NCBI RefSeq assembly: GCF_027912455.1
Contig: NZ_CP115446.1
Coordinates: 2,875,501 to 2,939,500, forward strand
Length of the DNA stretch: 64,000 nucleotides
Source of the DNA: Aurantiacibacter sp. MUD61
Lineage (GTDB): Bacteria > Pseudomonadota > Alphaproteobacteria > Sphingomonadales > Sphingomonadaceae
Reading direction: 5' to 3'
In this document: in pieces, positions 1 to 9,852 of the stretch
Layout of the letters: every line of letters starts with the position of its first letter
Position numbering within the stretch: position 1 is the first letter of the stretch
Notes under the pieces: model-generated
Seen by the model: the letters and a program-made list of their open reading frames with translations, nothing else
Databases searched by the model: none
Told to the model about the DNA's origin: nothing
Program-made: the position numbers and the translations under genes

Positions 1-590
<590 letters not shown>

Positions 591-594
591 CTAC

Positions 595-1413
595 TTACGC
601 CTTTCGCGCGGTGACGATCCAGGCGGCGGCGGGTAGCGAGACGATGCCATCGTGCAGATTGCGCTCCGCAAGCTCCCGCACCCGGTCGAAAAAGCGTTCG
701 CGGGCGCCGATCTCCATTTCGCGGGCCGCTCGTGCTGCGGGGCCAATGCGGGCGAAGTAGCTGACCGCATCTTCTACGGGGCTTTCGCCAACGCCGGCAA
801 TCATCGGGAAATCGAAGCGTTCGACAGAGATGTCTTCCCAATTCGACCGAGCCAGAATGGATTCGACATAGGAGCGATCGGCGAAAGCAAAGGGACCTGG
901 AGCGCGTGGATCCGGTTTCTGATCCGACGGGGGTAGCAATCGCTGGATTTCGTGGAAGAAGGGGTTTTCGGAGACGTCGCGGAAGCAGGAGAACAGCAGC
1001 CTCCCGCCACTTTCCGCCTGATCGCCAATATTGGCGAATGCGGCCACGGGGTCATCGAAGAACATGACGCCGTGGCGCGACACGATGAGATTGGCCCGCT
1101 TGTCTCCGATCCAATCGCTGGCATCGGCACAGGAGAATGAGCAATTGGGCAAGTCCTTGCCGCGCTCTTGGGCGATTTCGATGAGATCAGGTGAGATGTC
1201 CACCCCCATGACCGTCGCGTCACTACGGCCGCGTGCGATGGCTAGCGAAAGCTCGCCTGCACCGCAGCCTATGTCGAGCATATGGCGCGCATCGATTCCG
1301 CGAGTTTGCGCAAGCAAGTGCTCGGTGAGCATCGTAAAGCTGCGATCGGTACGGCGGTATTCGGCGGCCCAGCTTTCGCCCACGCGCCCCTGCCATTCGC
1401 TCTTGTCTGTCAT
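595..1413 (-). CDS. Class I SAM-dependent methyltransferase
   Basis: A 272-residue soluble protein with a class I methyltransferase fold. Motif I, MLDIGCGAGELSL, lies near residues 45-57 and binds S-adenosylmethionine. An acidic motif II region (GVDISPDLI) and a motif III/IV region (CADASDW, RHGVMFFDDP) follow. The FDDPVAAFANI segment resembles UbiE/arsenite-type methyltransferases, but the substrate cannot be read from the sequence. The gene sits between recA and alaS on the same strand with about 100-160 bp gaps, so it may have its own promoter. There is no signal peptide or membrane segment, so it should act in the cytosol. It is a confident family call with unknown function. Confidence 0.85.
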   Translation of the reverse strand: MTDKSEWQGRVGESWAAEYRRTDRSFTMLTEHLLAQTRGIDARHMLDIGCGAGELSLAIARGRSDATVMGVDISPDLIEIAQERGKDLPNCSFSCADASDWIGDKRANLIVSRHGVMFFDDPVAAFANIGDQAESGGRLLFSCFRDVSENPFFHEIQRLLPPSDQKPDPRAPGPFAFADRSYVESILARSNWEDISVERFDFPMIAGVGESPVEDAVSYFARIGPAARAAREMEIGARERFFDRVRELAERNLHDGIVSLPAAAWIVTARKA

Positions 1414-1511
1414 GGGCCTCCGCTAGCAGGCTTTGCTATCGTAGAACAGCAGACGCGAAGAAGCCGGCTCTGGCGGATGGGGGTCCGCCTTTGCCGGCTC
1501 CGGTTTCGCAA

Positions 1512-1535
1512 GGTGTGACAGGTGTTACACTGTCC
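1512..1535. repeat. 24-bp repeat, copy 1 (intergenic)
   Basis: The 24-bp stretch beginning GGTGTGACAGGTGT lies between the recA stop and the methyltransferase start. It differs at only two positions from the stretch at 40857-40880, which lies inside an unrelated coding sequence on the same strand of the window. The unit is itself built of TGTGACA-like half-repeats. Its role is unknown; it may be a small dispersed repeat. Confidence 0.5.
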
Positions 1536-1571
1536 AGGCGACTAAACTCGCGCTGCCCACCTTCTTGAGGA

Positions 1572-2639
1572 TCAGTCGTCGGATTCCGCGTCCGGACCCG
1601 TCATCATCTCCTCGGCGACCTCGTCGGTTTTACCGCGAATGGCGGCTTCCAACTTGGCGCACATCTCTGTGTTTTCCTTCAGGAAGGTCTTGGCATTCTC
1701 ACGGCCCTGCCCGATGCGGACGCTGTCGTAGCTAAACCAGGAGCCGGACTTCTCCACGATGCCGGCTTTCACGCCGAGATCGAGGATTTCGCCAATCTTC
1801 GAAATACCTTCGCCGTACATGATGTCGAATTCGACCTGCTTGAATGGCGGAGCAACCTTGTTCTTCACCACCTTCACGCGGGTCGAGTTGCCGATCACTT
1901 CATCGCGATCCTTGATCTGGCCGGTGCGGCGAATGTCGAGGCGAACCGAAGCGTAGAACTTGAGCGCATTACCGCCGGTGGTCGTTTCCGGGTTACCGTA
2001 CATCACGCCGATCTTCATGCGCAGCTGGTTGATGAAAATCACCATGCACTTCGACTTGTTGATCGAGCCGGTCAGCTTGCGCAGCGATTGCGACATGAGG
2101 CGAGCCTGAAGACCCACGTGGCTGTCACCCATCTCACCTTCGATTTCAGCGCGCGGCACGAGAGCGGCAACCGAGTCCACCACCAGAATGTCCACCGCAT
2201 TGGAGCGGACCAGCGTGTCGGTGATTTCGAGCGCCTGTTCTCCGGTGTCGGGCTGCGAGACAATCAGCTCGTCAATGTCGACGCCCAGCTTCTTGGCATA
2301 GACCGGATCGAGAGCGTGCTCTGCATCGACAAAAGCGGCGGTACCGCCTGCTTTCTGGGCCTCTGCAATCGCATGCAGCGCAAGAGTGGTCTTGCCCGAG
2401 CTTTCCGGACCGTAAACTTCGATGACGCGGCCTTTGGGCAGGCCGCCGATGCCAAGCGCAATATCAAGTCCCAGCGAGCCGGTGGAGATCGCCTCCACCT
2501 CCATCGCTTCCTTGCTGCCCAGCTTCATTGCCGAGCCTTTGCCAAATGCGCGATCGATCTGCGCGAGTGCGGCGTCTAGCGCCTTCTGACGGTCCACGTT
2601 GGATTCCTTTTCAACCAGCTTCAGGTTTGCATTCGCCAT
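1572..2639 (-). CDS. recA: Recombinase RecA
   Basis: RecA, 355 residues, forms ATP-dependent filaments on single-stranded DNA, carries out homologous strand exchange and triggers LexA self-cleavage in the SOS response. The Walker A motif GPESSGKTT is at residues 77-85. Also visible are the Walker B region ([12 protein letters not shown]), the L2-side [22 protein letters not shown] segment that contacts DNA, and an acidic C-terminal tail ending in ESDD. Length and domain order are normal. The start at [12 protein letters not shown] gives the standard N-terminal helix. An SOS box about 100 bp upstream (2736-2750) indicates LexA repression. Confidence 0.99.
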   Translation of the reverse strand: MANANLKLVEKESNVDRQKALDAALAQIDRAFGKGSAMKLGSKEAMEVEAISTGSLGLDIALGIGGLPKGRVIEVYGPESSGKTTLALHAIAEAQKAGGTAAFVDAEHALDPVYAKKLGVDIDELIVSQPDTGEQALEITDTLVRSNAVDILVVDSVAALVPRAEIEGEMGDSHVGLQARLMSQSLRKLTGSINKSKCMVIFINQLRMKIGVMYGNPETTTGGNALKFYASVRLDIRRTGQIKDRDEVIGNSTRVKVVKNKVAPPFKQVEFDIMYGEGISKIGEILDLGVKAGIVEKSGSWFSYDSVRIGQGRENAKTFLKENTEMCAKLEAAIRGKTDEVAEEMMTGPDAESDD

Positions 2640-2735
2640 GACACGGCCTCCGTCAGTTCGCTAGGGCCGGTTACAGTCTTTTCAACCGCCCTTTGTGCTG
2701 TGATGGAAACAGCTTGTACCCATTTTGTTCCATGA

Positions 2736-2750
2736 GAACAAGAGTGGAAC
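2736..2750 (-). promoter_or_regulatory. LexA binding site (SOS box) upstream of recA
   Basis: Read on the minus strand this is GTTC-N7-GTTC, the direct-repeat SOS operator typical of Alphaproteobacteria. It lies about 97 bp upstream of the recA start codon, between recA and the DUF4139 gene. The match is exact in both half-sites and spacing. LexA repression of recA through this box is established for the class; binding here is inferred. Confidence 0.85.
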
Positions 2751-2796
2751 GCAATTTTTCTGAAAAAGCAGCCACGATGGCGGAAAACCGCGCGAT

Positions 2797-4431
2797 TCAG
2801 CTCTCTTCTTCGTCGGGTTGGGGAACGCGCGTTTCCCACTCAACAGTACGCGCACCATTAGCCGGAACACGTATTTCGACGAATCGCTGACCATCGCGCA
2901 CTCCGGCCCGCTGCCCGCGGATTTCCCATTGGAGCGGCGAACCCATTTGCACCCGCACCGTCACTGCCTCCGGATTGGCATTCGTAAGTTCGAGTGTCAT
3001 GTCAGCCCAGCGCGTATTCCAGCCCTGCTGCGATCGATCACCCAGATAGGTGCAGGTGCCAAACACCTGATTGCTATTGCCCATCGGTAGCTCGACATCC
3101 TGGCCCGACGCGAAATCGCGCAGGTTCACATCGCGGATCCAAAGCTCGCCCTGCGAGGATTCCTCAAACACGGATGCTTCGCCCGATGGCAGCGCCACGC
3201 CAAGGCCGTGATCTTCATCATTCACCGTTTCCAGCAGCAGCTCGGCAGGGCGCGGCGCATCCTGCGATGCCCAGGGGTAACAGGTCACTTCATAAGCGAG
3301 CTCGCCTTCGACACCCTCCTCCTGCAGGAACAGCACCTGTTTCAGCCCCTGCGCATTCACGTCCATCCGGACCGGTATGCGATAGAGCTTCAGATCGCCG
3401 AGATTTTCCTCGCCAGCCATAACCGGTGGCGGTGGTGGGGGTGGTGGCGGAGGAGGAGGCGGCGGCGCCAGAGCCATCATGCTGTCTTCCGACACGCGCG
3501 CGCCAGTTACGACGATGCGCTGATCATAGTCGGATTCGTCAAACTCGTAATTCGGCACCGGAATGCCTGTCGCGGTGCTGCCGCGCGGCCAGCAGGTCAA
3601 CTGCAGAGGCCTTGCGCGCGGCGGCCTCGCAAGCTGGGAGAAATTACTGACGATATTGAGCGAGCCAGCAACCGCCATCAGCTCTGCGTTCTCGAAGCTC
3701 TGGCCGTTATCGTTGAGAATGGTCAGCCAGCTGGAAATATCGAAGCGTACGTCGTCCGTATCGCCGCCATCCTCAAGAGTGGTGACGTAATTCGCCTGCC
3801 AGTCGAAGCCCCATGAAAGATAGGACAGCGTAACCGTATAGGTGCCGCCCGCATCGCTCGCCGTATCGATAGTGAACACCGGATTGGCCGAAAGCCCGCC
3901 CGGTATGTCGTCAAAGCTCAGGCCTTCGTTGAGGCCGGAACAGCGCACCGCCTCATATCCCTGCTCCGTTTGCAGCACGAGGCCGCCATCGGCGCGGGTG
4001 CGCACGATAGCATCCTCGCTCTCCGCTTCTCCCGTCGCGGGATTGGTGCGCGTAATCGTCACACGGTTGCCCAGCGTCCCATCGACAAGCGCGGCCGGGC
4101 TGAGCAGGTCGGCGTTGCGGTTCTTCTCGATCGTGCCACCGGGCAGGCCCGTGACAATCGCACTGACCGCCACCATGCCTTCGGAGACGCCATCGAAACG
4201 GATGGTCGTTTCACCCGGCGGGAGCGTAACCGTTCGGGTTTCGCTGATCATGGCGAAACCGCGCGGATTGTTGCGGTTCATCTGCCGCCACGGGCTGCGA
4301 TTGGGATCGCGATAGACGGTGACGGCGAGATCCTGCGGGGCAGACGCCTCCACGACCCGCCGCTCCTGCGCGTGAGCAGGCAGGGCAAGGCCAAGCGCGC
4401 TAACGCACAGCAGAAGGGGAAAGTGCCGCAC
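2797..4431 (-). CDS. DUF4139 secreted protein with polyproline tract
   Basis: A 544-residue exported protein with a signal peptide (RHFPLLLCVSALGLALPAHA) and a DUF4139-type architecture: an N-terminal domain with the TRTVTLPPGETTIRFDGVSEGM signature and a beta-rich C-terminal domain with ELTNANPEAVTVRV near the end. Around residues 318-338 it has 14 consecutive prolines, which would need elongation factor P for smooth translation. Just before this is IVVTGARV, a phrase typical of TonB-receptor plugs but seen here outside such a receptor. It starts 11 bp after the stop of a second DUF4139 gene (4443-5918), so the two are probably cotranscribed paralogues. The molecular function of the family is not known. 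Confidence 0.8.
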   Translation of the reverse strand: MRHFPLLLCVSALGLALPAHAQERRVVEASAPQDLAVTVYRDPNRSPWRQMNRNNPRGFAMISETRTVTLPPGETTIRFDGVSEGMVAVSAIVTGLPGGTIEKNRNADLLSPAALVDGTLGNRVTITRTNPATGEAESEDAIVRTRADGGLVLQTEQGYEAVRCSGLNEGLSFDDIPGGLSANPVFTIDTASDAGGTYTVTLSYLSWGFDWQANYVTTLEDGGDTDDVRFDISSWLTILNDNGQSFENAELMAVAGSLNIVSNFSQLARPPRARPLQLTCWPRGSTATGIPVPNYEFDESDYDQRIVVTGARVSEDSMMALAPPPPPPPPPPPPPPVMAGEENLGDLKLYRIPVRMDVNAQGLKQVLFLQEEGVEGELAYEVTCYPWASQDAPRPAELLLETVNDEDHGLGVALPSGEASVFEESSQGELWIRDVNLRDFASGQDVELPMGNSNQVFGTCTYLGDRSQQGWNTRWADMTLELTNANPEAVTVRVQMGSPLQWEIRGQRAGVRDGQRFVEIRVPANGARTVEWETRVPQPDEEES

Positions 4432-4442
4432 GGCCCTGCCCC

Positions 4443-5918
4443 TCAGAAGCGCGATTCGTAAGTTACGCGAACCACCCGCTCGCCATTGGCGGGCACTCTC
4501 ACCTGATAGCGGCGTGTGCCGTAATTGAGCTGCTCGCCTTCGACATCTTCGGAAACGATGCGGAAATCACGCGCCCACCAGCCGCGATCGAGACCGCCTT
4601 GTGTGAGCTGCACCGTGACTGCTTCGGGCTTCGCGTTGGTGAACGTATAACGCATGGTGGTGCGGTAATAATCGACCGTGCGATCGACCTCGACTTCGCG
4701 CACCAATTCGCCGTCTTCATAGACACGGTATCGCGCACTGCGTTCATATTCAGCGGGCGTGATGACTTCGCGGTCTTCGACTTCGGCCTGCATGAACACG
4801 TCAAAGGCATCGCCTGTCACCAGCGAGAGCATGCTGCCCATCGGCGTATGGCCGATTTGGTTTTCACCAATGAACTGGGGGTTCCCCTGCGCATCGCGCT
4901 GGTAAAAGCGCACCGTACCTGCGGGCAACGCATCGCCCAGCCCGCCATCGCTGCTGGAACTGAAGCTGATCGCGCTGCTGACCGGGCGGAAATCATTGTC
5001 GCTCTGCAACCAGCCCGAGCCGATCGCATAAGTGCGGCGAGCAGGCACGCCTTGCACATCGAGGAAGCTCACTTGCTTTGTCTGCGCATTGGCAATCGTG
5101 GTGCGGCCTTCGATCGGATAGAGATAGAAATCACCCAGCCGCTCGCGGTCAGCAGTTTCAGTGCCAGGACGCACCATGTCGCGTCGCGGGCCGTTGCCAC
5201 TGCCATTGGGATTGCCGGCCACCAGCAGCGTGTCGGCATTGTAGAACGTGGTGCCGGTGTTGTTGGTGAGCGTCACCCAGCCCTGCATATCGACGATATC
5301 GGCCTGCTCGTCATAGAGCGCGACATAGTCCGAACTCCAATCAAGGCCGGGAGATAGGTAGCGGATCGATGCCGGACGATTGCCTCCGCGATTGCTGTTC
5401 AGCGTGACCGAAAGCGTCGGCCGCGCGCGCAGATTTGAAGGGACTTCATCGAACACCACGCGCACCGGCAGCCCGTCATCGCGAAGGACTTCGATCCGGT
5501 CTCCGATCCGCACGACAACGCCGCCGACCACGGAGAGCACTTCGGCGCGCTCACGCACTTCAGCGCCAGTCGCCGGATTCGTTCGCACCAGCGTGACCGT
5601 GCTGCCGACCGCTTTCTCCATCAGCTTCGCAGGAGTGAGCAGATCGAAGTCGAAATTCTGTTCGACGATCGCCGTACCTTCCGCATTAAAGCTGAGCGTT
5701 TCCGGGCGGATCATCGCCGAGACATCGGGAAATTCGATACGCGTCGTGCCGCGTGGAATGTTGAGGGTGCGGATATCCTGCACCAGTGCCTGGCCATTCT
5801 GGTAGATCGTGACGGAGACATCGCCCTGCGCGGTCTCCTCTGCCGTTGGATCCTGAGCCTGAGCCGGCAAGATAGCGGCAGTTGCAAGCAGGCTCGTCGC
5901 CAGAAAACGTTTCAGCAT
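4443..5918 (-). CDS. DUF4139 secreted protein (first of a tandem pair)
   Basis: About 491 residues, beginning MLKRFLATSLLATAAILPAQA, a clear Sec signal peptide. The mature part carries the DUF4139-family pattern: IYQNGQALVQDIRTLNIPRG near the N-terminus, SVTLNSNRGGNRPASIRYLSPGLDW in the middle and a beta-rich end with TFTNAKPEAVTVQL. The start at 5918 is preferred over an in-frame ATG at 5936 because a GGGAGGG ribosome-binding site lies between them. It is a divergent paralogue of the gene immediately downstream and the two form a likely operon. It probably acts in the periplasm or on the outer face; the role is unknown. Confidence 0.8.
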   Translation of the reverse strand: MLKRFLATSLLATAAILPAQAQDPTAEETAQGDVSVTIYQNGQALVQDIRTLNIPRGTTRIEFPDVSAMIRPETLSFNAEGTAIVEQNFDFDLLTPAKLMEKAVGSTVTLVRTNPATGAEVRERAEVLSVVGGVVVRIGDRIEVLRDDGLPVRVVFDEVPSNLRARPTLSVTLNSNRGGNRPASIRYLSPGLDWSSDYVALYDEQADIVDMQGWVTLTNNTGTTFYNADTLLVAGNPNGSGNGPRRDMVRPGTETADRERLGDFYLYPIEGRTTIANAQTKQVSFLDVQGVPARRTYAIGSGWLQSDNDFRPVSSAISFSSSSDGGLGDALPAGTVRFYQRDAQGNPQFIGENQIGHTPMGSMLSLVTGDAFDVFMQAEVEDREVITPAEYERSARYRVYEDGELVREVEVDRTVDYYRTTMRYTFTNAKPEAVTVQLTQGGLDRGWWARDFRIVSEDVEGEQLNYGTRRYQVRVPANGERVVRVTYESRF

Positions 5919-5947
5919 GATGGATATCCCTCCCATTCGATCAGGCC

Positions 5948-5966
5948 CAGGATATAAAGTATCCTG
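5948..5966. promoter_or_regulatory. Perfect inverted repeat upstream of the DUF4139 pair
   Basis: CAGGATA and TATCCTG are separated by five bases, giving a perfect 7-bp dyad 30-48 bp upstream of the first DUF4139 start codon. Its position suits an operator or promoter-overlapping site. No regulator can be named. Confidence 0.4.
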
Positions 5967-6069
5967 ACCTGTATATCGTGTGAATGGAGCATGGCGCGAA
6001 GCCGCGCGGGGTGCAACAGCCGCGCCTCCGGTGACCGCAATTTTTTGAAATTACAGTAGGCTGAGCCCG

Positions 6070-8535
6070 CTATTTCCGTGCGGTGCGACGCAGGACATTG
6101 CCCACCATCTCGCCGATCTGCTTCACGCTGAATGGCTTGGGGATGAAGAACATATTCTCGATATCGATCTCGCTGCGCAGCTGTTCTTCGGCATAGCCGG
6201 ACATGAAGAGGATCGGCAGACGCGGGCGGCGCTTGCGGATTTCCTTGGCCATGGCCGGGCCATCCATGCTCGGCATCACGACGTCGGTGAGGACTAGATC
6301 GAATTTGCCTTCGTCCTGCATGAACTTTTCAAGGCCTTCGTCGCCATCGCTGGCGGTGACGATGGTGTAGCCCTGCCGCGCCAATGCCCGCTCGGCGACG
6401 GCGCGTACCATATCCTCGTCTTCGACCAGCAGGATGGTGCCGCCGCCCGACCATTCGCGCGCTTGCTCCGCTTCCTCGGTCTTGCGCAGCTCCTCCTCGG
6501 TGGCCTGATGGACAGGGAGGTAGACGGTAAAGCGCGCGCCTTTGACGCTGCCATCGGGGGCCTTGGCATTGCTGGCGAAGATAAAGCCGCCCGATTGCTT
6601 CACGATGCCGTAGACGGTGGAGAGGCCGAGGCCGGTCCCTTTGCCCTGCTCCTTCGTCGTGAAGAAAGGCTCGAACAGCTTGCCGATAATCTCCTGCGGG
6701 ATGCCACCGCCGGTGTCCTCGGCAATGAGCACGGTGTAATCGCCCGCAGGAATGATCTCGCTGCCCATGCGGCGAATGTCCTTCGCCTGCACGCGGCGAG
6801 TTGCGAAGGCGAGCGTTCCGGCTGCGCCCTCGCCCCCGCCGTGTGTCTGGATCGCATCGCGCGCATTCACCGCGAGATTGATGATGACCTGTTCGAGCTG
6901 ACGCGGGTCGGCACGCACGGGGCCGAGGTCGCGGTCGTGCCGGACTTTCAGAGTAATCTTCGCGCCCAGCAGGCGTTTCAACAGCTGGCTGACCTCGGAC
7001 AGAATATCGGGCAGCTGGATAATTTCCGGCTGCAAGGTCTGCTGGCGGCTGAAGGCGAGCAATTGCCGCGTCAGGCTGGCTGCGCGATTGGAATTGGCCT
7101 TGATCTGCTGAATATCGTCATAATCGCTGTCCCCCGGCGTGTGGCGCAGCAGCATGAGATCGCAATAGCCGATGATCGCGGTCAGCACATTGTTGAAGTC
7201 ATGCGCGACGCCGCCTGCGAGCTGGCCGACCGCCTGCATTTTGGTCGCCTGAGCAACCTGCCGCTTGAGGCGCGCCTCCTCGGTCGTATCGGCAAGGCTC
7301 AGCAGAACTGCCGCTTCCCCGAGGCCGCGCACACCGGCGAGGCCAAGGCTGACGGGCTCGTCGGGCTCATGCCGCAGACGCACCGCAATATCGCCGCTCG
7401 AGGCGGGACCCTGCCCGTGGCGACGGACGGCGTCGGACATTGCTGTCTTGTCGCGCGGAACGACGATGTCGCTCGGATAGGGCGGCAAGTCTCCCTGACC
7501 GATACCCGCAGCGCGGCGGAACGCGGGGTTCGCGAAGAGGAAATGCCCGTCGCGATCCGTGGTGGCGAGGCCAAGCGGAAGCTGCTCGAGCAGGCCCTGC
7601 AATTGCGCGGCCTGTCCGCCCTTGGCTTCCCCGCCCCAGCCGCCGAGGCCGATTCCGGCGTCGATCAGTAGCATCAGCGATGGCGCCTCAGCTGCGGCTT
7701 GACCCGGCACTTTCTCGCTCGCCACAAGATCGGGATCGGCGAGCGGCACCTGAACCAGCGTCTGCGGAGAGCCTTTCTTGCCTTCGCGCGCGAAATAGAT
7801 CCGCTCCCGCTCATCAGAACGAAGCAATTGCACGAACTCCTGCCCGGCCATGCGCGCCTTTTCGTCTCCGAACGCGCGCCGCGCCAGCGCCGGGTTGCCT
7901 GCGCGCACCGTCCCATCGGGCGAAACAAGCGCGACCGAGATACCTGCTGCTCCCAGAACCTTGCCGAACAGGCCGGTGATGTGCTTGCCGATCGCCGCGA
8001 TCGGCTCGGTTCGCACCACCGGAGCGAAACGCCAGATCAGATAGTCATCGCTGCGCCCGGCCCGATTGGCGGTCGCCGTCCAGCTTTTCTGTTCATCGGC
8101 GACGGTGACGGAATCGCCCTTGCCATCGCGCCATGCCGCGCGCGCAAGGCGCATCAATTGATCGGCGCTCGCCCCATCAACGGGAAGATTGGGCGGGCCG
8201 TTGCTCGAACCGAACCATAGCTCAAAGGCCGAATTGGCGCAGACCAGCCGGTTTGCGCGGTCGGTAATCGCAATTGCCAGATCGGGCTGTTCGATTGCAG
8301 CGACCGTGACCGACCAGTCGAGCGCTTCGCCTTCGTGCGCCGTTGGCCGATAGGACTGAATGCGCCCGGAAATGAAGGCAATAAGTCCGAGTACTACCAG
8401 CCCGCCGGCATAGGCGAGCGTCGCCGTCAGGCTGTCGGTGGCGAATTGCACGAGGGTGACGCTGGCCAACACGGCCGCCGCTACCGCCAGCCCGTCCACC
8501 AAGCGACGTGATTCCTGCATATTCGCCAATTTCAT
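6070..8535 (-). CDS. cckA: Cell-cycle hybrid sensor histidine kinase CckA
   Basis: A membrane-bound hybrid histidine kinase of about 821 residues. Two transmembrane segments lie near residues 14-56 and PAS-like segments follow to about 410. The HisKA domain has the CckA signature KMQAVGQLAGGVAHDFNNVL, with the phosphorylated histidine near 445. Next come an HATPase domain (GGGIP, GTGLGLSTVYGIVKQ) and a C-terminal receiver with phosphorylatable Asp near 751 (LTDVVMPSMDG). In the class, CckA feeds phosphate through ChpT to CtrA. The start at 8535 (MKLANMQESRR) is chosen because an upstream in-frame start would overlap the preceding gene and adds an unconserved tail. It follows smpB and a DUF2062 gene on the same strand. 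Confidence 0.95.
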   Translation of the reverse strand: MKLANMQESRRLVDGLAVAAAVLASVTLVQFATDSLTATLAYAGGLVVLGLIAFISGRIQSYRPTAHEGEALDWSVTVAAIEQPDLAIAITDRANRLVCANSAFELWFGSSNGPPNLPVDGASADQLMRLARAAWRDGKGDSVTVADEQKSWTATANRAGRSDDYLIWRFAPVVRTEPIAAIGKHITGLFGKVLGAAGISVALVSPDGTVRAGNPALARRAFGDEKARMAGQEFVQLLRSDERERIYFAREGKKGSPQTLVQVPLADPDLVASEKVPGQAAAEAPSLMLLIDAGIGLGGWGGEAKGGQAAQLQGLLEQLPLGLATTDRDGHFLFANPAFRRAAGIGQGDLPPYPSDIVVPRDKTAMSDAVRRHGQGPASSGDIAVRLRHEPDEPVSLGLAGVRGLGEAAVLLSLADTTEEARLKRQVAQATKMQAVGQLAGGVAHDFNNVLTAIIGYCDLMLLRHTPGDSDYDDIQQIKANSNRAASLTRQLLAFSRQQTLQPEIIQLPDILSEVSQLLKRLLGAKITLKVRHDRDLGPVRADPRQLEQVIINLAVNARDAIQTHGGGEGAAGTLAFATRRVQAKDIRRMGSEIIPAGDYTVLIAEDTGGGIPQEIIGKLFEPFFTTKEQGKGTGLGLSTVYGIVKQSGGFIFASNAKAPDGSVKGARFTVYLPVHQATEEELRKTEEAEQAREWSGGGTILLVEDEDMVRAVAERALARQGYTIVTASDGDEGLEKFMQDEGKFDLVLTDVVMPSMDGPAMAKEIRKRRPRLPILFMSGYAEEQLRSEIDIENMFFIPKPFSVKQIGEMVGNVLRRTARK

Positions 8536-8596
8536 GACAGCGGGTTTAGGGGCGCTGTCGCCCACCCGCAACGCTGCAACACGCCGTTTCAGACCT

Positions 8597-9175
8597 TTAG
8601 TGAGATTCAGGCGACTGGTTGCGCAGGAAACTGCGGCGGCCGGGGCGCTTTTCCCACTTGCGCGCCACGACAAGTCGCCACAGGAAGCTGGTCAGAAGGT
8701 AACCGACAGCTGCCGTAACCACGGAGAGGACAACAAATCCAAACGCCGTGACACCGGCGGTTTGCAACCACCAGCCGAATTGCACCCACCAGCCATCTTC
8801 AAGCGCCGCCTTGGCGCTTTGCATGGTCGCCGGATCGACTTTCAAAGTGAATTTCCCGACCTTGTTGGCAATCACCAACCAGAAAGGCACGGTGAAGGGA
8901 TTGGTCACGAAAGTGATGACAGCCGCAACCGGCACATTCGCCCTTGCGGGCAGCGCCAGAAAAGCTGCGAGAAAGATCTGCCCAACGGGAATGATAAAGG
9001 CTGCAAAGAGCCCCAGCGCAGCACCGCGCGGCACGGACCGGCGAGTGAAGCGCCACAGTTCAGAGCGAAGGAAACGGTGCGCAATCGGGCGCAGCCAGCG
9101 GTTGCGGGCCATCTCGTCCCGCTCGGGCATTTTCGGCATGCGAGCCGAAAGCCAGCTGATTGCTTTTTTCACCAT
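8597..9175 (-). CDS. DUF2062 membrane protein
   Basis: About 192 residues with the DUF2062 pattern: a basic N-terminus, SVPRGAALGLFAAFIIPVGQ, then NPFTVPFWLVIANKVG, and a final hydrophobic segment (GVTAFGFVVLSVVTAAVGYLLTSFLWRLVV). Two to three membrane helices are visible, so it is an inner-membrane protein. The start at MVKKAISWL (9175) is favoured over an upstream Met nine residues earlier. It lies 61 bp before cckA and downstream of smpB on the same strand, and may be cotranscribed with cckA. No biochemical function is established for the family. Confidence 0.8.
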   Translation of the reverse strand: MVKKAISWLSARMPKMPERDEMARNRWLRPIAHRFLRSELWRFTRRSVPRGAALGLFAAFIIPVGQIFLAAFLALPARANVPVAAVITFVTNPFTVPFWLVIANKVGKFTLKVDPATMQSAKAALEDGWWVQFGWWLQTAGVTAFGFVVLSVVTAAVGYLLTSFLWRLVVARKWEKRPGRRSFLRNQSPESH

Positions 9176-9283
9176 AGCACCTGTGCGCGCGCCTAGCTTC
9201 ACGACGCTTTACCATAAATGGGGTTACACGCGTAGTTCACAACCGCCGCTTAACGGCTGCGCGAAAATTTTCAGGATTGGGTT

Positions 9284-9310
9284 GTCATTGCGAGGAGTGC
9301 GTAGCCAGCG
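9284..9310. repeat. Partial copy of the GTCATTGCGAGGAG repeat
   Basis: The 14-base core GTCATTGCGAGGAG, followed by a GC-rich stretch, matches the left arm of the full palindromic repeat at 11598-11697. It lies just past the smpB stop codon. The right arm is absent, so this is a decayed or half copy. Confidence 0.6.
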
Positions 9311-9319
9311 TCTCACGCC

Positions 9320-9802
9320 TCAAGAATTCTCTTTGATGATCCGCGCCTTGTCGCGCTTCCAGTCGCGATCCTTGATCGTCTGGCGCTTGTCGTGCGCCTG
9401 CTTGCCTTTGGCCAGCGCCAATTCGACCTTGGCCCGCCCGCGCCCGTTGAAATAGACCGACAGCGGGACCAGCGTCATTCCCTTGCGCTCGGTCGCACCG
9501 AACATCTTGTCCACTTCGCGCCGGTGCAGCAGCAGCTTTCGCGGCCGTTTGGGTTCATGATTGTTGCGATTGCCGTGGCTGAATTCGGGAATATTGGCGT
9601 TAACGAGGTAGACCTCGCCATCCTTCACCTCGGCATAGCTTTCGGCGATCGAGCCCTCGCCCGCGCGCAGAGCTTTCACTTCGGTGCCCTGCAGCGCGAT
9701 GCCCGCCTCGAACGTCTCTTCAATATGGTAATTGAACCGCGCCTTGCGGTTTTCAGCGACGATCTTCTGCTTGTCGAAAGTAGCGGGTTTGGGGCGTGCC
9801 AT
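9320..9802 (-). CDS. smpB: SsrA-binding protein SmpB
   Basis: SmpB, 160 residues, binds tmRNA and brings it to stalled ribosomes for trans-translation. Family hallmarks are visible: the opening [49 protein letters not shown], and the basic C-terminal tail rich in Lys and Arg ([25 protein letters not shown]) that occupies the empty mRNA channel. Length is normal. It belongs to a same-strand run with dapA upstream and DUF2062/cckA downstream; two extra genes separate it from dapA. Confidence 0.98.
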   Translation of the reverse strand: MARPKPATFDKQKIVAENRKARFNYHIEETFEAGIALQGTEVKALRAGEGSIAESYAEVKDGEVYLVNANIPEFSHGNRNNHEPKRPRKLLLHRREVDKMFGATERKGMTLVPLSVYFNGRGRAKVELALAKGKQAHDKRQTIKDRDWKRDKARIIKENS

Positions 9803-9852
9803 GGCAGGGGCATGTAGTGGCTAAGCGCCGTGCTGCAAACCCTGCGCTGCGA

